36,420 nt of DNA from a virus: positions 1 to 36,420 of the IMG/VR virus record IMGVR_UViG_3300032282_003516, one strand, 5' to 3'. The notes beneath the pieces were generated by a model. The model ran no database searches. It saw only the letters and a list, made by a program, of their open reading frames with translations, and was not told the origin of the DNA. Positions 18,852 to 26,072 of the stretch are shown here, in pieces; position 1 is the stretch's first letter, and each line of letters opens with the position of its first letter. The position numbers and the translations under genes are program-made.

Positions 18852-20512
18852 ATTGGATACAATGCAGTCGGGGGCGAACCCGTGTGCCGCATGCCTTCCT
18901 CGATCTCAGCTTGCCGCTCTGGTGCCCGCGTCAGCATGCCCAGGTCGCGCATGTGGCGTATCGCCATCGACACGGTGTCCACAAGGTCATCGTTTTTCCC
19001 CTTGGGAAAGTTTTCGCATTGCGTGATCACCTTGTCAGCCCAGGATCGATCGGGGGCGTAGATCATCTCCTCGGCGAAAAGGTGAACGATGGAATGAACG
19101 CGGGCCACCTTGTCCTGGTTGCCGGGGTTCACAAGCTGCACCGCCCAACCCTCGTGCCCGAACAGGCGCCGTAGTTCCTGGGCCACACTATGCCCGGCGG
19201 CCTTGTCCTCGATGAGGAGCCTGTCCACCCGCATCTTGCGGCAGGTATTCGCCACCCGGACGACGAGGTCGTGTAGCTGTAGCCTCTCCGCCCAGGCATC
19301 CATCAGCATCAGGCGCGGCGCGGTCTCGGTGACCATCCGCTCTACCTGCCCGGCGATCCCATCCGCCCCGATGACCCGCGTGGCTTGGTGGACCGTGTCC
19401 CCGGTGAACACGCCCCAGACCGTCAGCGCAGAAAAATCATTCTCTTGCTTCGTGGTGTAGGCCGTGTCCAGGCTGGCCACGACGAAATCCATAGGAGGAT
19501 ATGCTCCGTCAGGCCAAAGCTGCCACCATTCCCGCTTCAGTATCTCGCCACCCTTTGGGGCTGGGCGCTGCTGTAGCTGTCCGGCGGCGGCGTATGGCCC
19601 GAGCGTTTTCTCCAGCAAAGATACTTCATTCTCGGGGAAGCGTTCCGGCCAGAGGAGTTCGCCTTCCTGGGTGCGCGGATCTTCCCATATGATCTCTTCC
19701 CCGTCCTCCGTGGCCCAGGCGGGCACGAGAACCGTATGGAACGATCGCTCTGGCTCGAAGCGCATGGGGAGGCATAGGTGCGTCCAGGCGCCCACCTGCT
19801 TTTCGAGGACGTGGCCACTGATGTCCCGGTCGGACAGGCGCTGGGCGATGACGATGCGGCAGCCGGTGACGGGATCGTTCAGGCGGTTATACCAAGCCGT
19901 GTCCCACCAGTTTATGGCGGCCTCGATCATGGCATCGCTGTTGGCCTCGGCGGCGTTGTTGAGATCGTCGGCGATGAGATAGTTGCCACCAAGACCGGTC
20001 GTCGTGCCGCCCACGGACACCGCGATGCGGGCGCCGTTCTTGTCGTTCTGAAACCGCGTCTTGGTGTTCATGTCGCCAACCAGAGCGAAGCGATCCCCCC
20101 ATCTCTTTTGATACCATTCGGACTGGATGAGCGTGCGACATTTCACGCTGTCCTGCACCGATAGGCTCATTGCATACGATGCGTGGAGGAACTGGGCGCC
20201 GGGGCCTGACAGAGACGTGCGCTGGCTCTGCGCCCAGACCCAGGCGGGGAACGCGGTCCCGCAGATCGTGGACTTGCTGAAGCGTGGCGGGATGTTGATC
20301 AAAAGGTTCCGTATGTGACCATCGCAGCACGCTTGCAGGTGTTCGCACACTGCCTGGATGGCGTAGCCGCCTTGGGCGAACTGGGCACTATCGATCGCCG
20401 GCCACGCGGCTTCCACAAAGGCGTAGAGGTCGTCTTCTAGGTCCGCTTTTTCTATTTCAAGCAATACGTTACGGGCATCGAGCCTCGTGCCACCGATCGT
20501 GATCAGGCTCAC
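18848..20512 (-). CDS. terL: Terminase large subunit
   Basis: 554 residues from a GTG at 20512. The ATPase part has the Walker A-like NIPPRFSKST and the Walker B YLIADD about 105 residues later. The nuclease part has three acidic sites: ASLDTAY, LLIEDKAAG and GKNDDLVD. It cuts and pumps DNA through the portal. The open frame reaches a TTG at 20536, but the GTG is preferred: GGGGGAGG lies just upstream, the GTG overlaps the methyltransferase stop (GTGA), and SLITIGG is a typical beginning. The segment between TTG and GTG falls in a short repeat shared with 23866-23927. TerS and portal flank it within the same operon. Confidence 0.92.
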   Translation of the reverse strand: MSLITIGGTRLDARNVLLEIEKADLEDDLYAFVEAAWPAIDSAQFAQGGYAIQAVCEHLQACCDGHIRNLLINIPPRFSKSTICGTAFPAWVWAQSQRTSLSGPGAQFLHASYAMSLSVQDSVKCRTLIQSEWYQKRWGDRFALVGDMNTKTRFQNDKNGARIAVSVGGTTTGLGGNYLIADDLNNAAEANSDAMIEAAINWWDTAWYNRLNDPVTGCRIVIAQRLSDRDISGHVLEKQVGAWTHLCLPMRFEPERSFHTVLVPAWATEDGEEIIWEDPRTQEGELLWPERFPENEVSLLEKTLGPYAAAGQLQQRPAPKGGEILKREWWQLWPDGAYPPMDFVVASLDTAYTTKQENDFSALTVWGVFTGDTVHQATRVIGADGIAGQVERMVTETAPRLMLMDAWAERLQLHDLVVRVANTCRKMRVDRLLIEDKAAGHSVAQELRRLFGHEGWAVQLVNPGNQDKVARVHSIVHLFAEEMIYAPDRSWADKVITQCENFPKGKNDDLVDTVSMAIRHMRDLGMLTRAPERQAEIEEGMRHTGSPPTALYPI

Positions 20513-21906
20513 GGGCCTGCCTCCCCCGGATGACAAAGCCCCCCTGGGCGTCCTGCGCGCCCGGCGAGACGTTCGCGCTCAATATCTGCCTGTTTGCGCT
20601 TCGTCGCACCGCTCTTACGGTCGCGTCGGCTGGGCATGGCCTCGACGCCGAAGTAGGCGGATGCGCCAGACAGGTCGAGAGACAAGAGCTCTTCATCGCC
20701 CAATGCGATTATTTGAGAAGGTCTCGTCGGCTTAACGCCCAACGCTAACATGACTTGACTGGCTATAGCGCGGGCGAGCGGCGGCGGAACCGCGTTGCCG
20801 ATCTGTCTGGCCCCGTGCCATTTTGTGACATTAAAGCGGAACCAATCCGGGAAGCCATGCAGACGTGCCATTTCGCGCACTGTAATGCACCGATCAAACC
20901 GATAGTGAATCGGTCGTGGGCTGGTGAATGCACCTCGTGCGCCGTCCGTTCCGGCGCGCAGCGTATTAGAAACGCCCGTTTCTGAGAGCTTGAGGAAACG
21001 GCTGATGGGTTCGACCGATCCTGGTTCGGTTTCGGAGAACCGGCGGCGCGTGATATCCGTGTGTTCCGTTCGGCTGCTCGACGTAAGAAATGAACGATCC
21101 CAGTCACGGACGTACCCGAAGTGCCACGCTTCGTTGGTCATGCATCGAAGCTCGGCAGCGTAAGCGGAAGGTTCACTGCTTGTCCAGAATTTTGGACACT
21201 CCCTGGTAGCGTACGTAGTTGTCTTGACACTATCACTGCTCAGCAAGGTCTGAAATCGATCTGCATTCGGGAGGTCCCCAAGGGCATCTGCACAAGTCGG
21301 CCCTTGCGGCAAACCGTCATAGACGGCTTTTCGCCCTGCAAGATTAGCGATGGGCGAGGGATAATCAGGAAGCGTCTCTCCCTTCCTGCACCCGAACAGA
21401 ATAAGGCGCTCTCGAAACTGCGGGGTCCCGAAGTTTCCGGAATTTAGAACCTTCCACGGTTGACGGACGTCGTATCCGGCCTCATCGAATGCGGCGACAA
21501 GTTCTTTGAGAAATTTTTGGTGTCTTCCGACTGTAAGACCTTTGACGTTCTCAAAAACGAATGTGCGGGCGTCGAGTTCTGAGACGATTCGAACGAAGTC
21601 CTGGACTAGCCTGTTACGTGGATCGTTCAGCGCGCGATGGCCAATAAGGGAAAAGCCTTGGCACGGTGCGCCCCCGAAAACGCAATCAACTTGTGCATTG
21701 CCGATGCCGGCGGCCTTGCGGATTTCCGTGCCGCTCAGGTCTTCAACGGACCGCGATACGATGCGCGAATTTGGGAAATTGAATTTGTGCGCGGCGCAGT
21801 GCACCGGATCGATTTCGACGGCGGCGGCAACGTCGAAGCCTGCCTGTTCGAACCCGAGGCTCATGCCCCCGGCCCCCGCGAAAAGATCGATTCCTATCGG
21901 CCTCAT
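20509..21906 (-). CDS. DNA cytosine-5 methyltransferase
   Basis: About 465 residues. Motif I is IGIDLFAGAGGMSLGFEQAG, motif IV is GGAPCQGFS with the catalytic Cys, motif VI is FENVKG, motif VIII is QFRERLILFG, and motifs IX-X are VREMARLHGFPDWF and RQIGNAVPPPLA. It transfers a methyl group from S-adenosylmethionine to C5 of cytosine. The target site is set by the variable region between motifs VIII and IX and cannot be read. ATG at 21906 (MRPIGIDL) follows AGGACAGGAC; an in-frame ATG at 21942 is less well placed. No restriction partner is nearby, so protection or regulation is likelier. It splits the usual TerS-TerL order and is slightly AT-richer than its neighbours, as expected for an inserted gene. 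Confidence 0.93.
   Translation of the reverse strand: MRPIGIDLFAGAGGMSLGFEQAGFDVAAAVEIDPVHCAAHKFNFPNSRIVSRSVEDLSGTEIRKAAGIGNAQVDCVFGGAPCQGFSLIGHRALNDPRNRLVQDFVRIVSELDARTFVFENVKGLTVGRHQKFLKELVAAFDEAGYDVRQPWKVLNSGNFGTPQFRERLILFGCRKGETLPDYPSPIANLAGRKAVYDGLPQGPTCADALGDLPNADRFQTLLSSDSVKTTTYATRECPKFWTSSEPSAYAAELRCMTNEAWHFGYVRDWDRSFLTSSSRTEHTDITRRRFSETEPGSVEPISRFLKLSETGVSNTLRAGTDGARGAFTSPRPIHYRFDRCITVREMARLHGFPDWFRFNVTKWHGARQIGNAVPPPLARAIASQVMLALGVKPTRPSQIIALGDEELLSLDLSGASAYFGVEAMPSRRDRKSGATKRKQADIERERLAGRAGRPGGLCHPGEAGP
20515..20576. repeat. Direct repeat copy A (methyltransferase-TerL junction)
   Basis: 62 bases matching 23866-23927 at about 54 positions in the same orientation. In the plus-strand frame both copies read LPPPDD..PLGVLRARRDVR. 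Most differences are silent in that frame. Here the sequence is antisense to the methyltransferase 3' end, which suggests a leftover piece of a plus-strand gene. Confidence 0.8.
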
Positions 21907-21984
21907 GTCCTGTCCTGCACTTGCCGGCCTTCGTTGAATCATACCACTAGCTTAGCCCAGTTAGTACAATATGTTGATCATTAT

Positions 21985-22470
21985 CTAGAATTTATCCACA
22001 AAATCTTGTAGTCGAATGGCTTCCAGCTTCGGCTTTTCGGGCAGCGGGCGATAAGCCAGCTTGTGGTGGCCGGCGCAATACGGTCTACCAGGGCGCCGCG
22101 CTTTTTGGCACTGGGTGTAGGGGCGATCGTCTCCGTCCAGCCACTGGCATGGATCCACAGACCGCAGGATGGTCACGATCTCCATCCTGGGCGGCCTGGG
22201 GAGCCTGATCACCACGGGCGGGGGCTCAGGCGGGGCTACAGTGGCCTGGGGGACGACGGCGGCCCTGGTCACCGGATTGACCCGCCCAGGCGCCCCCGTC
22301 CGTCTCAGGCGCCCTATCACGCTGTTTCGGGACCGACCCAGCTTCTGGCCGATCTGCGTGACAGTGTATTCCCACTGCCCGTCCTCCGTGGCCGCCATCC
22401 ACAGGGCGTGGAGATACTCGGTCTGGTCCTGGGTCCATGGCTCCTCGATACGTAGGTCCAGACGCGCCAC
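21985..22470 (-). CDS. GcrA-like transcriptional regulator
   Basis: 161 residues. The N-terminal part (about 10-60; EPWTQDQTEYLHALW, then VTQIGQKLGRSRNSVIGRLRR) matches the GcrA DNA-binding helix region. The C-terminal part (CQWLDGD..CQKARRPGRPYCAGH..AYRP) matches the GcrA core-binding end with its Cys/His pattern. In Caulobacter, GcrA binds sigma70-RNA polymerase and activates promoters whose DNA carries adenine-methylated GANTC. A phage copy could redirect host transcription. The start is GTG at 22470, overlapping the TerS TAG by one base (TAGTG). It lies inside the packaging operon, an unusual place. I saw no GANTC in the two divergent promoter regions of this phage. Confidence 0.85.
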   Translation of the reverse strand: MARLDLRIEEPWTQDQTEYLHALWMAATEDGQWEYTVTQIGQKLGRSRNSVIGRLRRTGAPGRVNPVTRAAVVPQATVAPPEPPPVVIRLPRPPRMEIVTILRSVDPCQWLDGDDRPYTQCQKARRPGRPYCAGHHKLAYRPLPEKPKLEAIRLQDFVDKF

Positions 22471-22940
22471 TAGCCCTCGCCCTCCCCCAGGGCGATCAGC
22501 AGCGTACGCTTCAGCGCCTCCCGCTCCTCGCGGGACAAGCGGGACACGTCCAGGGACTTGGTCTCCGTCTGGATCGGGCCACCATCCGGCCCACTCACTT
22601 CCTGCACCCGGCGCTCGGCGTATTCTTCTCTAAACCGGTTCGCGACGATGAATTTCCACACCTGGGCGTTGAACTTCTCAGCGAAAATACCTGCTTTTCC
22701 AGCATCTTCCCACCAAGACTGCGCCAAAGTCCTTGCATTTGTAAGTGCGGTCGAAAATTGTGGATACTGGTTCGCCCAGTCGAAGATGCTTGCCTTCGCC
22801 ACACCGAGCCGGGCGGCCATCTGGGCGATGGACAGGCCTTCCTTGCCCATCTCCACGACACGCTTGCAATACTCTGGCTGATAGCCCGACGGACGCCCTC
22901 GCTTCAGCAAATCCTCCGGCCTCTTTCGCGGCGTAGCCAT
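22470..22940 (-). CDS. terS: Terminase small subunit candidate
   Basis: 156 residues. The N-terminus is basic (PRKRPEDLLKRGRPSGY). A helix-turn-helix follows at about residues 28-62 (GLSIAQMAARLGVAKASIFDW), then a helical oligomerisation part (FAEKFNAQVWKFIVANRFRE) and an acidic tail. This is the plan of small terminases that bind the packaging start site and load TerL. It is the first gene of the structural operon. A promoter candidate lies at 22967-22995, and AGGGG precedes the ATG. A transcription factor is the alternative, but length, tail and place favour TerS. Confidence 0.82.
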   Translation of the reverse strand: MATPRKRPEDLLKRGRPSGYQPEYCKRVVEMGKEGLSIAQMAARLGVAKASIFDWANQYPQFSTALTNARTLAQSWWEDAGKAGIFAEKFNAQVWKFIVANRFREEYAERRVQEVSGPDGGPIQTETKSLDVSRLSREEREALKRTLLIALGEGEG

Positions 22941-22966
22941 GATCTAACCCCTTGCTTCCTCACCGC

Positions 22967-22995
22967 AATCTACGCACCCGCCCCCCCGACTTCAA
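22967..22995 (-). promoter_or_regulatory. Sigma70-like promoter for the structural operon
   Basis: On the minus strand TTGAAG (22995-22990) and TAGATT (22972-22967) are 17 bases apart. This would start transcription about 20 bases before the TerS ATG. Four of six bases match consensus in each box, so this is a moderate prediction. Confidence 0.5.
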
Positions 22996-23006
22996 CTTTT
23001 TCCACC

Positions 23007-23024
23007 ACACCCCGATTTGGGTGT
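23007..23024. promoter_or_regulatory. Inverted repeat between divergent promoters (operator candidate)
   Basis: ACACCC (23007-23012) and GGGTGT (23019-23024) are separated by 6 bases. They sit between the two opposed -35 boxes and share one base with the plus-strand TTGACA. A regulator bound here could block or activate both directions. The binding protein is unknown. Confidence 0.45.
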
Positions 23025-23053
23025 TGACATTGTTTGTGGGCGGCGGGTATTCT
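23024..23053 (+). promoter_or_regulatory. Sigma70-like promoter, plus strand
   Basis: Perfect TTGACA (23024-23029), an 18-base spacer and TATTCT (23048-23053). Transcription would start near 23060, about 22 bases before the ATG at 23082. GAGGA serves as the ribosome binding site. This is the strongest promoter match noticed in the window. Confidence 0.72.
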
Positions 23054-23081
23054 CCAGGGACTGTAAATGAGGAATGTGTAA

Positions 23082-23588
23082 ATGACCGACCTGACCGCTG
23101 CCCTTGCTGATCTCCGCCCTGCCCTGGCTGACCGCTACGCTGCCCAGGTCCGCGCCCTGTTCGCCGCTATGATCGAAGCGCACGGCCCGACCCTGAAGGG
23201 CATCCACAACAGCTACCAGTTTTCTCGGACTTTCAGCGCCCTGGTCTCCCGCGTCGTGCGCCGCGCCGGGGACCGTCTGAGCGACCCGGTCTACCTCGAC
23301 GAAGACCGCCTCACCCGCGCCGCTGCGGACTACGCTGACGCCGCTGTTGCCGCGTGGCAGGACAAGATCCAGGGCAAGCTGGGCGACCTCGTAGATATCT
23401 CCGTGACGCGGTTCACCGGCCTCGCCTACGCGATCACCGGCACCCGCGCGGGGAAGCGGGTCCGCATCGAACAGGATGTCATCGTGAAGCGCAGCACCAC
23501 GGGCCTGCTGTTCAACCAGTTTCCTGCCCGCATCTACGTGGACGGAAAATTCACACCGGAGGCCGCCTACAAGCGCAGCTTCGCCTGA
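23082..23588 (+). CDS. Unknown protein under the strong plus-strand promoter
   Basis: 168 residues. The N-terminal half is helical and Ala/Arg-rich (TAALADLRPALADRYAAQVRALFAAM); the C-terminal half is more mixed (VDISVTRFTGLAYAITGTRAGKRVRIEQDVIVKRS). GC at third positions is very high. It is the first gene after the promoter at 23024-23053, so it may be made early. No family was recognised and no membrane segment is present. A small GC hairpin and two further small genes follow before a terminator. Confidence 0.75.
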   Translation: MTDLTAALADLRPALADRYAAQVRALFAAMIEAHGPTLKGIHNSYQFSRTFSALVSRVVRRAGDRLSDPVYLDEDRLTRAAADYADAAVAAWQDKIQGKLGDLVDISVTRFTGLAYAITGTRAGKRVRIEQDVIVKRSTTGLLFNQFPARIYVDGKFTPEAAYKRSFA

Positions 23589-23597
23589 TCTCAACCG

Positions 23598-23613
23598 GGG
23601 GGCTCCGGCCCCC
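23598..23613 (+). other. Short GC hairpin between plus-strand genes
   Basis: GGGGGC and GCCCCC arms with a TCCG loop, 10 bases after the stop of the 168-residue gene and before the ribosome binding site GGAGG of the next. There is no T-run, so it is an RNA stability element or weak attenuator at most. Confidence 0.45.
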
Positions 23614-23634
23614 ACCCCCTGGAGGACCACCACC

Positions 23635-23844
23635 ATGACCCCCACCACCCTGACCCGCCACGTCTCCGCCACGCCCACGGGCGGCGTGGACCGCCCCCAC
23701 CTCGCGGCCATCGTGGCCGACGCCCTCACCCAGGCCCGTGTCTCCCGCATCTGCGTCAGCCGCGCCGGGGCCCGTGACTGGCTCCGCTATGCCCGCCTGT
23801 CCCGCCTGAGCAACGTGGCCGCGTTTCGCCCGAGGCTCCCGTGA
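23635..23844 (+). CDS. Small Arg/Ala-rich protein, unknown
   Basis: 69 residues. A Thr-rich start (TPTTLTRHVSATPTGG) is followed by a helical part (HLAAIVADALTQARVSRICVS) and WLRYARLSRLSN. CTGGAGGACC lies before the ATG. Its TGA overlaps the GTG of the next gene (GTGA), showing translational coupling. Strong GC bias at third positions supports coding. No function can be given. Confidence 0.62.
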   Translation: MTPTTLTRHVSATPTGGVDRPHLAAIVADALTQARVSRICVSRAGARDWLRYARLSRLSNVAAFRPRLP

Positions 23845-24041
23845 GCCTACCCGCCAAGCCGTGGCGCCTGCCTCCCCCGGACGACGCTGTCCCCCTGGGC
23901 GTCTTGCGCGCCCGGCGGGACGTGCGCCTTGCCATTGCCCGCCAGGACACCCGCCTGGGCGACACCCTCGCCGCGTGGCGGAATTTGCACGAGGCGGCCC
24001 GCTTGGACAGGCTCATCCATGAGCGAGAATCTAAGGGTTGA
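23841..24041 (+). CDS. Small charged protein carrying the PPPDD-PLGVLRARRDVR repeat
   Basis: 66 residues from a GTG that overlaps the previous stop. The N-terminal part contains LPPPDDAVPLGVLRARRDVR, and the rest is helical and charged (DTLAAWRNLHEAARLDRLIHER). The first part is the same peptide encoded, antisense, at 20515-20576. The mostly silent differences between the two copies argue that this is a real, selected coding sequence. It ends the small plus-strand operon, just ahead of a strong terminator. Function unknown. Confidence 0.65.
   Translation: MSLPAKPWRLPPPDDAVPLGVLRARRDVRLAIARQDTRLGDTLAAWRNLHEAARLDRLIHERESKG
23866..23927. repeat. Direct repeat copy B (within the 66-residue gene)
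   Basis: Partner of 20515-20576, 3351 bases away in direct orientation. About 54 of 62 bases are identical, including a 16-base perfect start and two 13-base perfect blocks. Confidence 0.8.
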
Positions 24042-24096
24042 ACCCTCCCCCGCCGGGGGCTACACTCCCCTGGCTTGACTGCATCCTCCAAAACTT

Positions 24097-24132
24097 GACC
24101 CCCCAGGCACCGAGGCCGGGGGGTCTTTTTTT
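24097..24132 (+). terminator. Rho-independent terminator of the small plus-strand operon
   Basis: Arms GACCCCCC (24097-24104) and GGGGGGTC (24118-24125), with inner GGC/GCC pairing, are followed by seven T (24126-24132). It ends transcription of 23082-24041 before the convergent GapR-like gene. Confidence 0.9.
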
Positions 24133-24222
24133 GTCCATCAGACCCCAACCCACGAGCTCCCGTAGAAGCCCACCAGAGGCGTTCTGAGTCTCTGGGCTAC
24201 CCGCGCATACCACCCCAACCCC

Positions 24223-24251
24223 AAAAACGCCCTGGCGGTGCCTCCCAGGCG
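24223..24251 (-). terminator. Probable terminator after the GapR-like gene
   Basis: On the minus strand CGCCTGG (24251-24245) pairs with CCAGGGCG (24235-24228) with one bulge. TTTTT follows at 24227-24223. It lies 3 bases beyond the gene stop and would end the minus early operon. The rest of 24042-24253 shows no gene. Confidence 0.62.
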
Positions 24252-24253
24252 CC

Positions 24254-24574
24254 CTACGAGGCCCGTCCCATGGCGGCCTGCTCCAGCGGGGTATCGGCCA
24301 GCATTCCCAGCGCCCACTTGTAGGTCTCCAGCAGCATCTGCTCCTCCGACACCTCCCCTGCCGCCCGACGGCGCTCCGCGATCAGGTTCCGCAACACCTT
24401 GGGGACGAACCCGGCGCTTTTCGCCTCGGTGTAGATGTCCTTGATGTCCTCGCCGATCGCCCGGCGCTCATCCTCCAGGCGCTCGATCCTCTCCACGATC
24501 GACCGGAGCCGGTCAGCAGCCACGCCAGTCGCCCCGTTCTCGCCGCCGCCCACGTTGTGTCCGATGTCAGCCAT
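24254..24574 (-). CDS. GapR-like nucleoid protein (DUF2312)
   Basis: 106 residues. RLRSIVERIERLEDERRAI, GEDIKDIYTEAKSAGFVPKVLR and YKWALGM follow the GapR/DUF2312 order: a coiled coil, then DNA-contacting helices. GapR of Caulobacter is a small tetramer that encircles over-twisted DNA and helps replication and transcription. A phage copy may manage supercoiling at replication forks or at highly transcribed phage genes; this is inference. The first 20 residues (GGGENGATG) are an extra flexible start. It is the last gene of the minus early operon and overlaps the 67-residue gene by 8 bases. Confidence 0.88.
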   Translation of the reverse strand: MADIGHNVGGGENGATGVAADRLRSIVERIERLEDERRAIGEDIKDIYTEAKSAGFVPKVLRNLIAERRRAAGEVSEEQMLLETYKWALGMLADTPLEQAAMGRAS

Positions 24575-24770
24575 TAGTCAGTCCTCCACTCAGCTTCCTG
24601 CGCGGGACCATCCCGCTCGGGTTCCAGATTTCCATCAGGTCATGCTCGGCCAGATGGTCCGCCAGGGCGTGCCCCTGTCGGCTAGCCGCCAGCCATTCCC
24701 GGATGACGCCCACGTCTCCCGCCCCGGCCACATCGGGCCAGGGCATTTCTCCTTCGAGCAAATCAACCAC
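24567..24770 (-). CDS. Small acidic protein, unknown
   Basis: 67 residues from a GTG start at 24770. DLLEGEMPWPDVAGAGDVG is followed by IREWLAASRQGHALADHL and a basic end (MVPRRKLSGGLTNG). It overlaps both neighbours by 8 bases, which supports translation as part of the operon. No family recognised. Confidence 0.62.
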   Translation of the reverse strand: MVDLLEGEMPWPDVAGAGDVGVIREWLAASRQGHALADHLAEHDLMEIWNPSGMVPRRKLSGGLTNG

Positions 24771-25215
24771 TGTTCCCCTCCGGGTATCTCTGCATTATTC
24801 CCAAAAATTCTTTGTGCAAATCTGGCCGGTTATCCTGCATCAGCACAAAGTCTTTCCCTTTCGCCGCCCTGTGGACCACAAAATTATAACTGACCCAATA
24901 GTTTGCTTTATGCACTGACGCTTGATTGGCCACCACCTTTACGCCGACCCATTCGGATTCAGGATTTTGTGGTCTGCAATACACGGTCCAATTTTCTCTA
25001 TTCCCGGTTTTGCAATCTCCGACAGGAAACCACCCATCTGCTTCACTAGGTGGATTACCCACAAACATCTGAGGCTTCCGCTTCGCCTCGCTCACGTGCT
25101 TCGCCACTTTAGAAACTGGCTTTGGCTTTACTTGCCCGTCTTCGTTGGCTTTTTTGATTTTAGCAAACACCCAGGCGGGCATTTTTTTTGATTGTGCCAC
25201 CCCTGTCGCTTTCAT
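24763..25215 (-). CDS. Unknown protein in the minus early operon
   Basis: 150 residues. The first third is Lys-rich (QSKKMPAWVFAKIKKANED, then KPKPVSKVAKHV). The remainder is a mixed alpha/beta domain with many aromatics (WFPVGDCKTGNRENWTVYC, VHKANYWVSYNFVVHRAAK). The composition suggests a small nucleic-acid-binding or modifying protein, but no motif allows a function. It overlaps the excisionase-like gene by 4 bases and the 67-residue gene by 8. Codon use is AT-richer than its neighbours. Confidence 0.68.
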   Translation of the reverse strand: MKATGVAQSKKMPAWVFAKIKKANEDGQVKPKPVSKVAKHVSEAKRKPQMFVGNPPSEADGWFPVGDCKTGNRENWTVYCRPQNPESEWVGVKVVANQASVHKANYWVSYNFVVHRAAKGKDFVLMQDNRPDLHKEFLGIMQRYPEGNSG

Positions 25216-25400
25216 GGCTTATCCCCGTTCACCAGAGCCTCCAAGCTGGCATAGACCACCATAGGCCGTCCGCCTTCGTGAAGCGTGATGGTCTTGATCT
25301 TCCCTGACTTAACCAATTCCCAAAACTTTGTGGTGCCGATGCCAATCATCTGGCGCGCCTTTGCCTGGGAAACCAGCAATGGCCTTTCGAGTGCCTGCAT
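25212..25400 (-). CDS. Excisionase/MerR-like HTH protein
   Basis: 62 residues. LLVSQAKARQMIGIGTTKFWELVKSGKIKT is a winged helix-turn-helix of the excisionase/MerR type (about residues 8-37), followed by a beta wing (GGRPMVVYASLEALV). Such small proteins act as DNA-bending excision factors or as regulators. No integrase is visible, so a regulatory role is likelier. It is 33 bases below RusA in the same operon and overlaps the next gene by 4 bases. Confidence 0.78.
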   Translation of the reverse strand: MQALERPLLVSQAKARQMIGIGTTKFWELVKSGKIKTITLHEGGRPMVVYASLEALVNGDKP

Positions 25401-25433
25401 ATCGCATAACCTCCTTGCGAATGATTGCGAAAA

Positions 25434-25820
25434 TTAATTGCCTTCGCTTTCTGTGTCAAGCACCGTCACTGTCACCCGGACGCGCCCGCCCTTCACCGGC
25501 TCCAAGCGCCGCAGGACGAGCCAGTCGATCTGGCTGTCGTCCAGCCACACCCCCGCCCTGGTGCAGGCGTCCCCTGCCGTTTTCCAGGCGTTGTCCAGAT
25601 CGCGCGCCCGTTTGTCCGGCGGAGATATCTCCACCTCCACCTTGAGCCGCCCGGTCAGGGCCACGTTCACGCCCTGCCTCATCAGGTCAAACCGGGTCAG
25701 CGCAAAATACGCATTGGCTTTCGGCGACAGCCAGTGACCCCCGGTCCCATGCCTCACGGACGTGTTACCAGTCGGGGGATACCCGAGTGTGAAAGTCAGG
25801 GTTTCAGGATCAAGTCCCAT
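25434..25820 (-). CDS. rusA: RusA-family Holliday junction resolvase
   Basis: 128 residues, the usual RusA length. The signature PPDKRARDLDNAWK (about residues 67-80) with its acidic pair, a following GDACTRAGVWLDDSQIDW and the closing VRVTVTV strand match the family. RusA dimers cut four-way junctions using clustered Asp residues; here D74, D76, D94 and D95 are present. It fits the recombination-based replication suggested by the plus-strand operon. It is the first gene below the GTGCCCC array, which may hold its promoter. TTGAGGAATAAG precedes the ATG. Confidence 0.87.
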   Translation of the reverse strand: MGLDPETLTFTLGYPPTGNTSVRHGTGGHWLSPKANAYFALTRFDLMRQGVNVALTGRLKVEVEISPPDKRARDLDNAWKTAGDACTRAGVWLDDSQIDWLVLRRLEPVKGGRVRVTVTVLDTESEGN

Positions 25821-25900
25821 TCTTATTCCTCAAAAATTAAAAACTTCTTTTCTTCTTCCCGCCCGCGCGCCCTGCCCGTTGAATACTATATCCCCCCACC

Positions 25901-26072
25901 GTGCCCCCCCTCTAAATAGGGGGGGCACTGGTGGTCGGGTATTCAAAGATATCGCTGGGGCACGTGCCCCACATTAACGGGGCACGAAAAGATTTTTGAA
26001 AATCAAAAACTTGAGCCAATTTCAGCTTGTTCGTGCCCCGGAATAGCCCCGTGCCCCGTATGGGTCGGGGCA
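25901..26072. repeat. GTGCCCC heptamer array with nested inverted repeats
   Basis: The 305-base gap 25821-26125 holds no convincing gene. It has seven GTGCCCC/GGGGCAC copies at 25901, 25922, 25957, 25964, 25979, 26033 and 26051. They form 10-base arms with an 8-base AT loop (25901-25928), a perfect 16-base palindrome TGGGGCACGTGCCCCA (25956-25971), 11-base arms CGGGGCACGAA/TTCGTGCCCCG 41 bases apart (25978-26040), and a 7-base pair TGCCCCG/CGGGGCA (26052-26072). An AT-rich hairpin (GATTTT, AAAATC; 25991-26004) lies inside the third. Candidates: iterons of a replication origin next to the primase-helicase gene, or operators for the RusA operon. Confidence 0.85.

Noticed and set aside
20509-21906. 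Full restriction-modification system
   Set aside because: No endonuclease gene lies next to the methyltransferase; the neighbours are GcrA-like and TerL genes.
25212-25400. Excisionase as evidence of a prophage with integration
   Set aside because: No integrase, attachment site or recognised repressor was found; small HTH proteins of this type also act as plain regulators.
25901-26072. CRISPR array
   Set aside because: The repeats are short, in both orientations and unevenly spaced, with no unique spacers of constant length and no cas genes.
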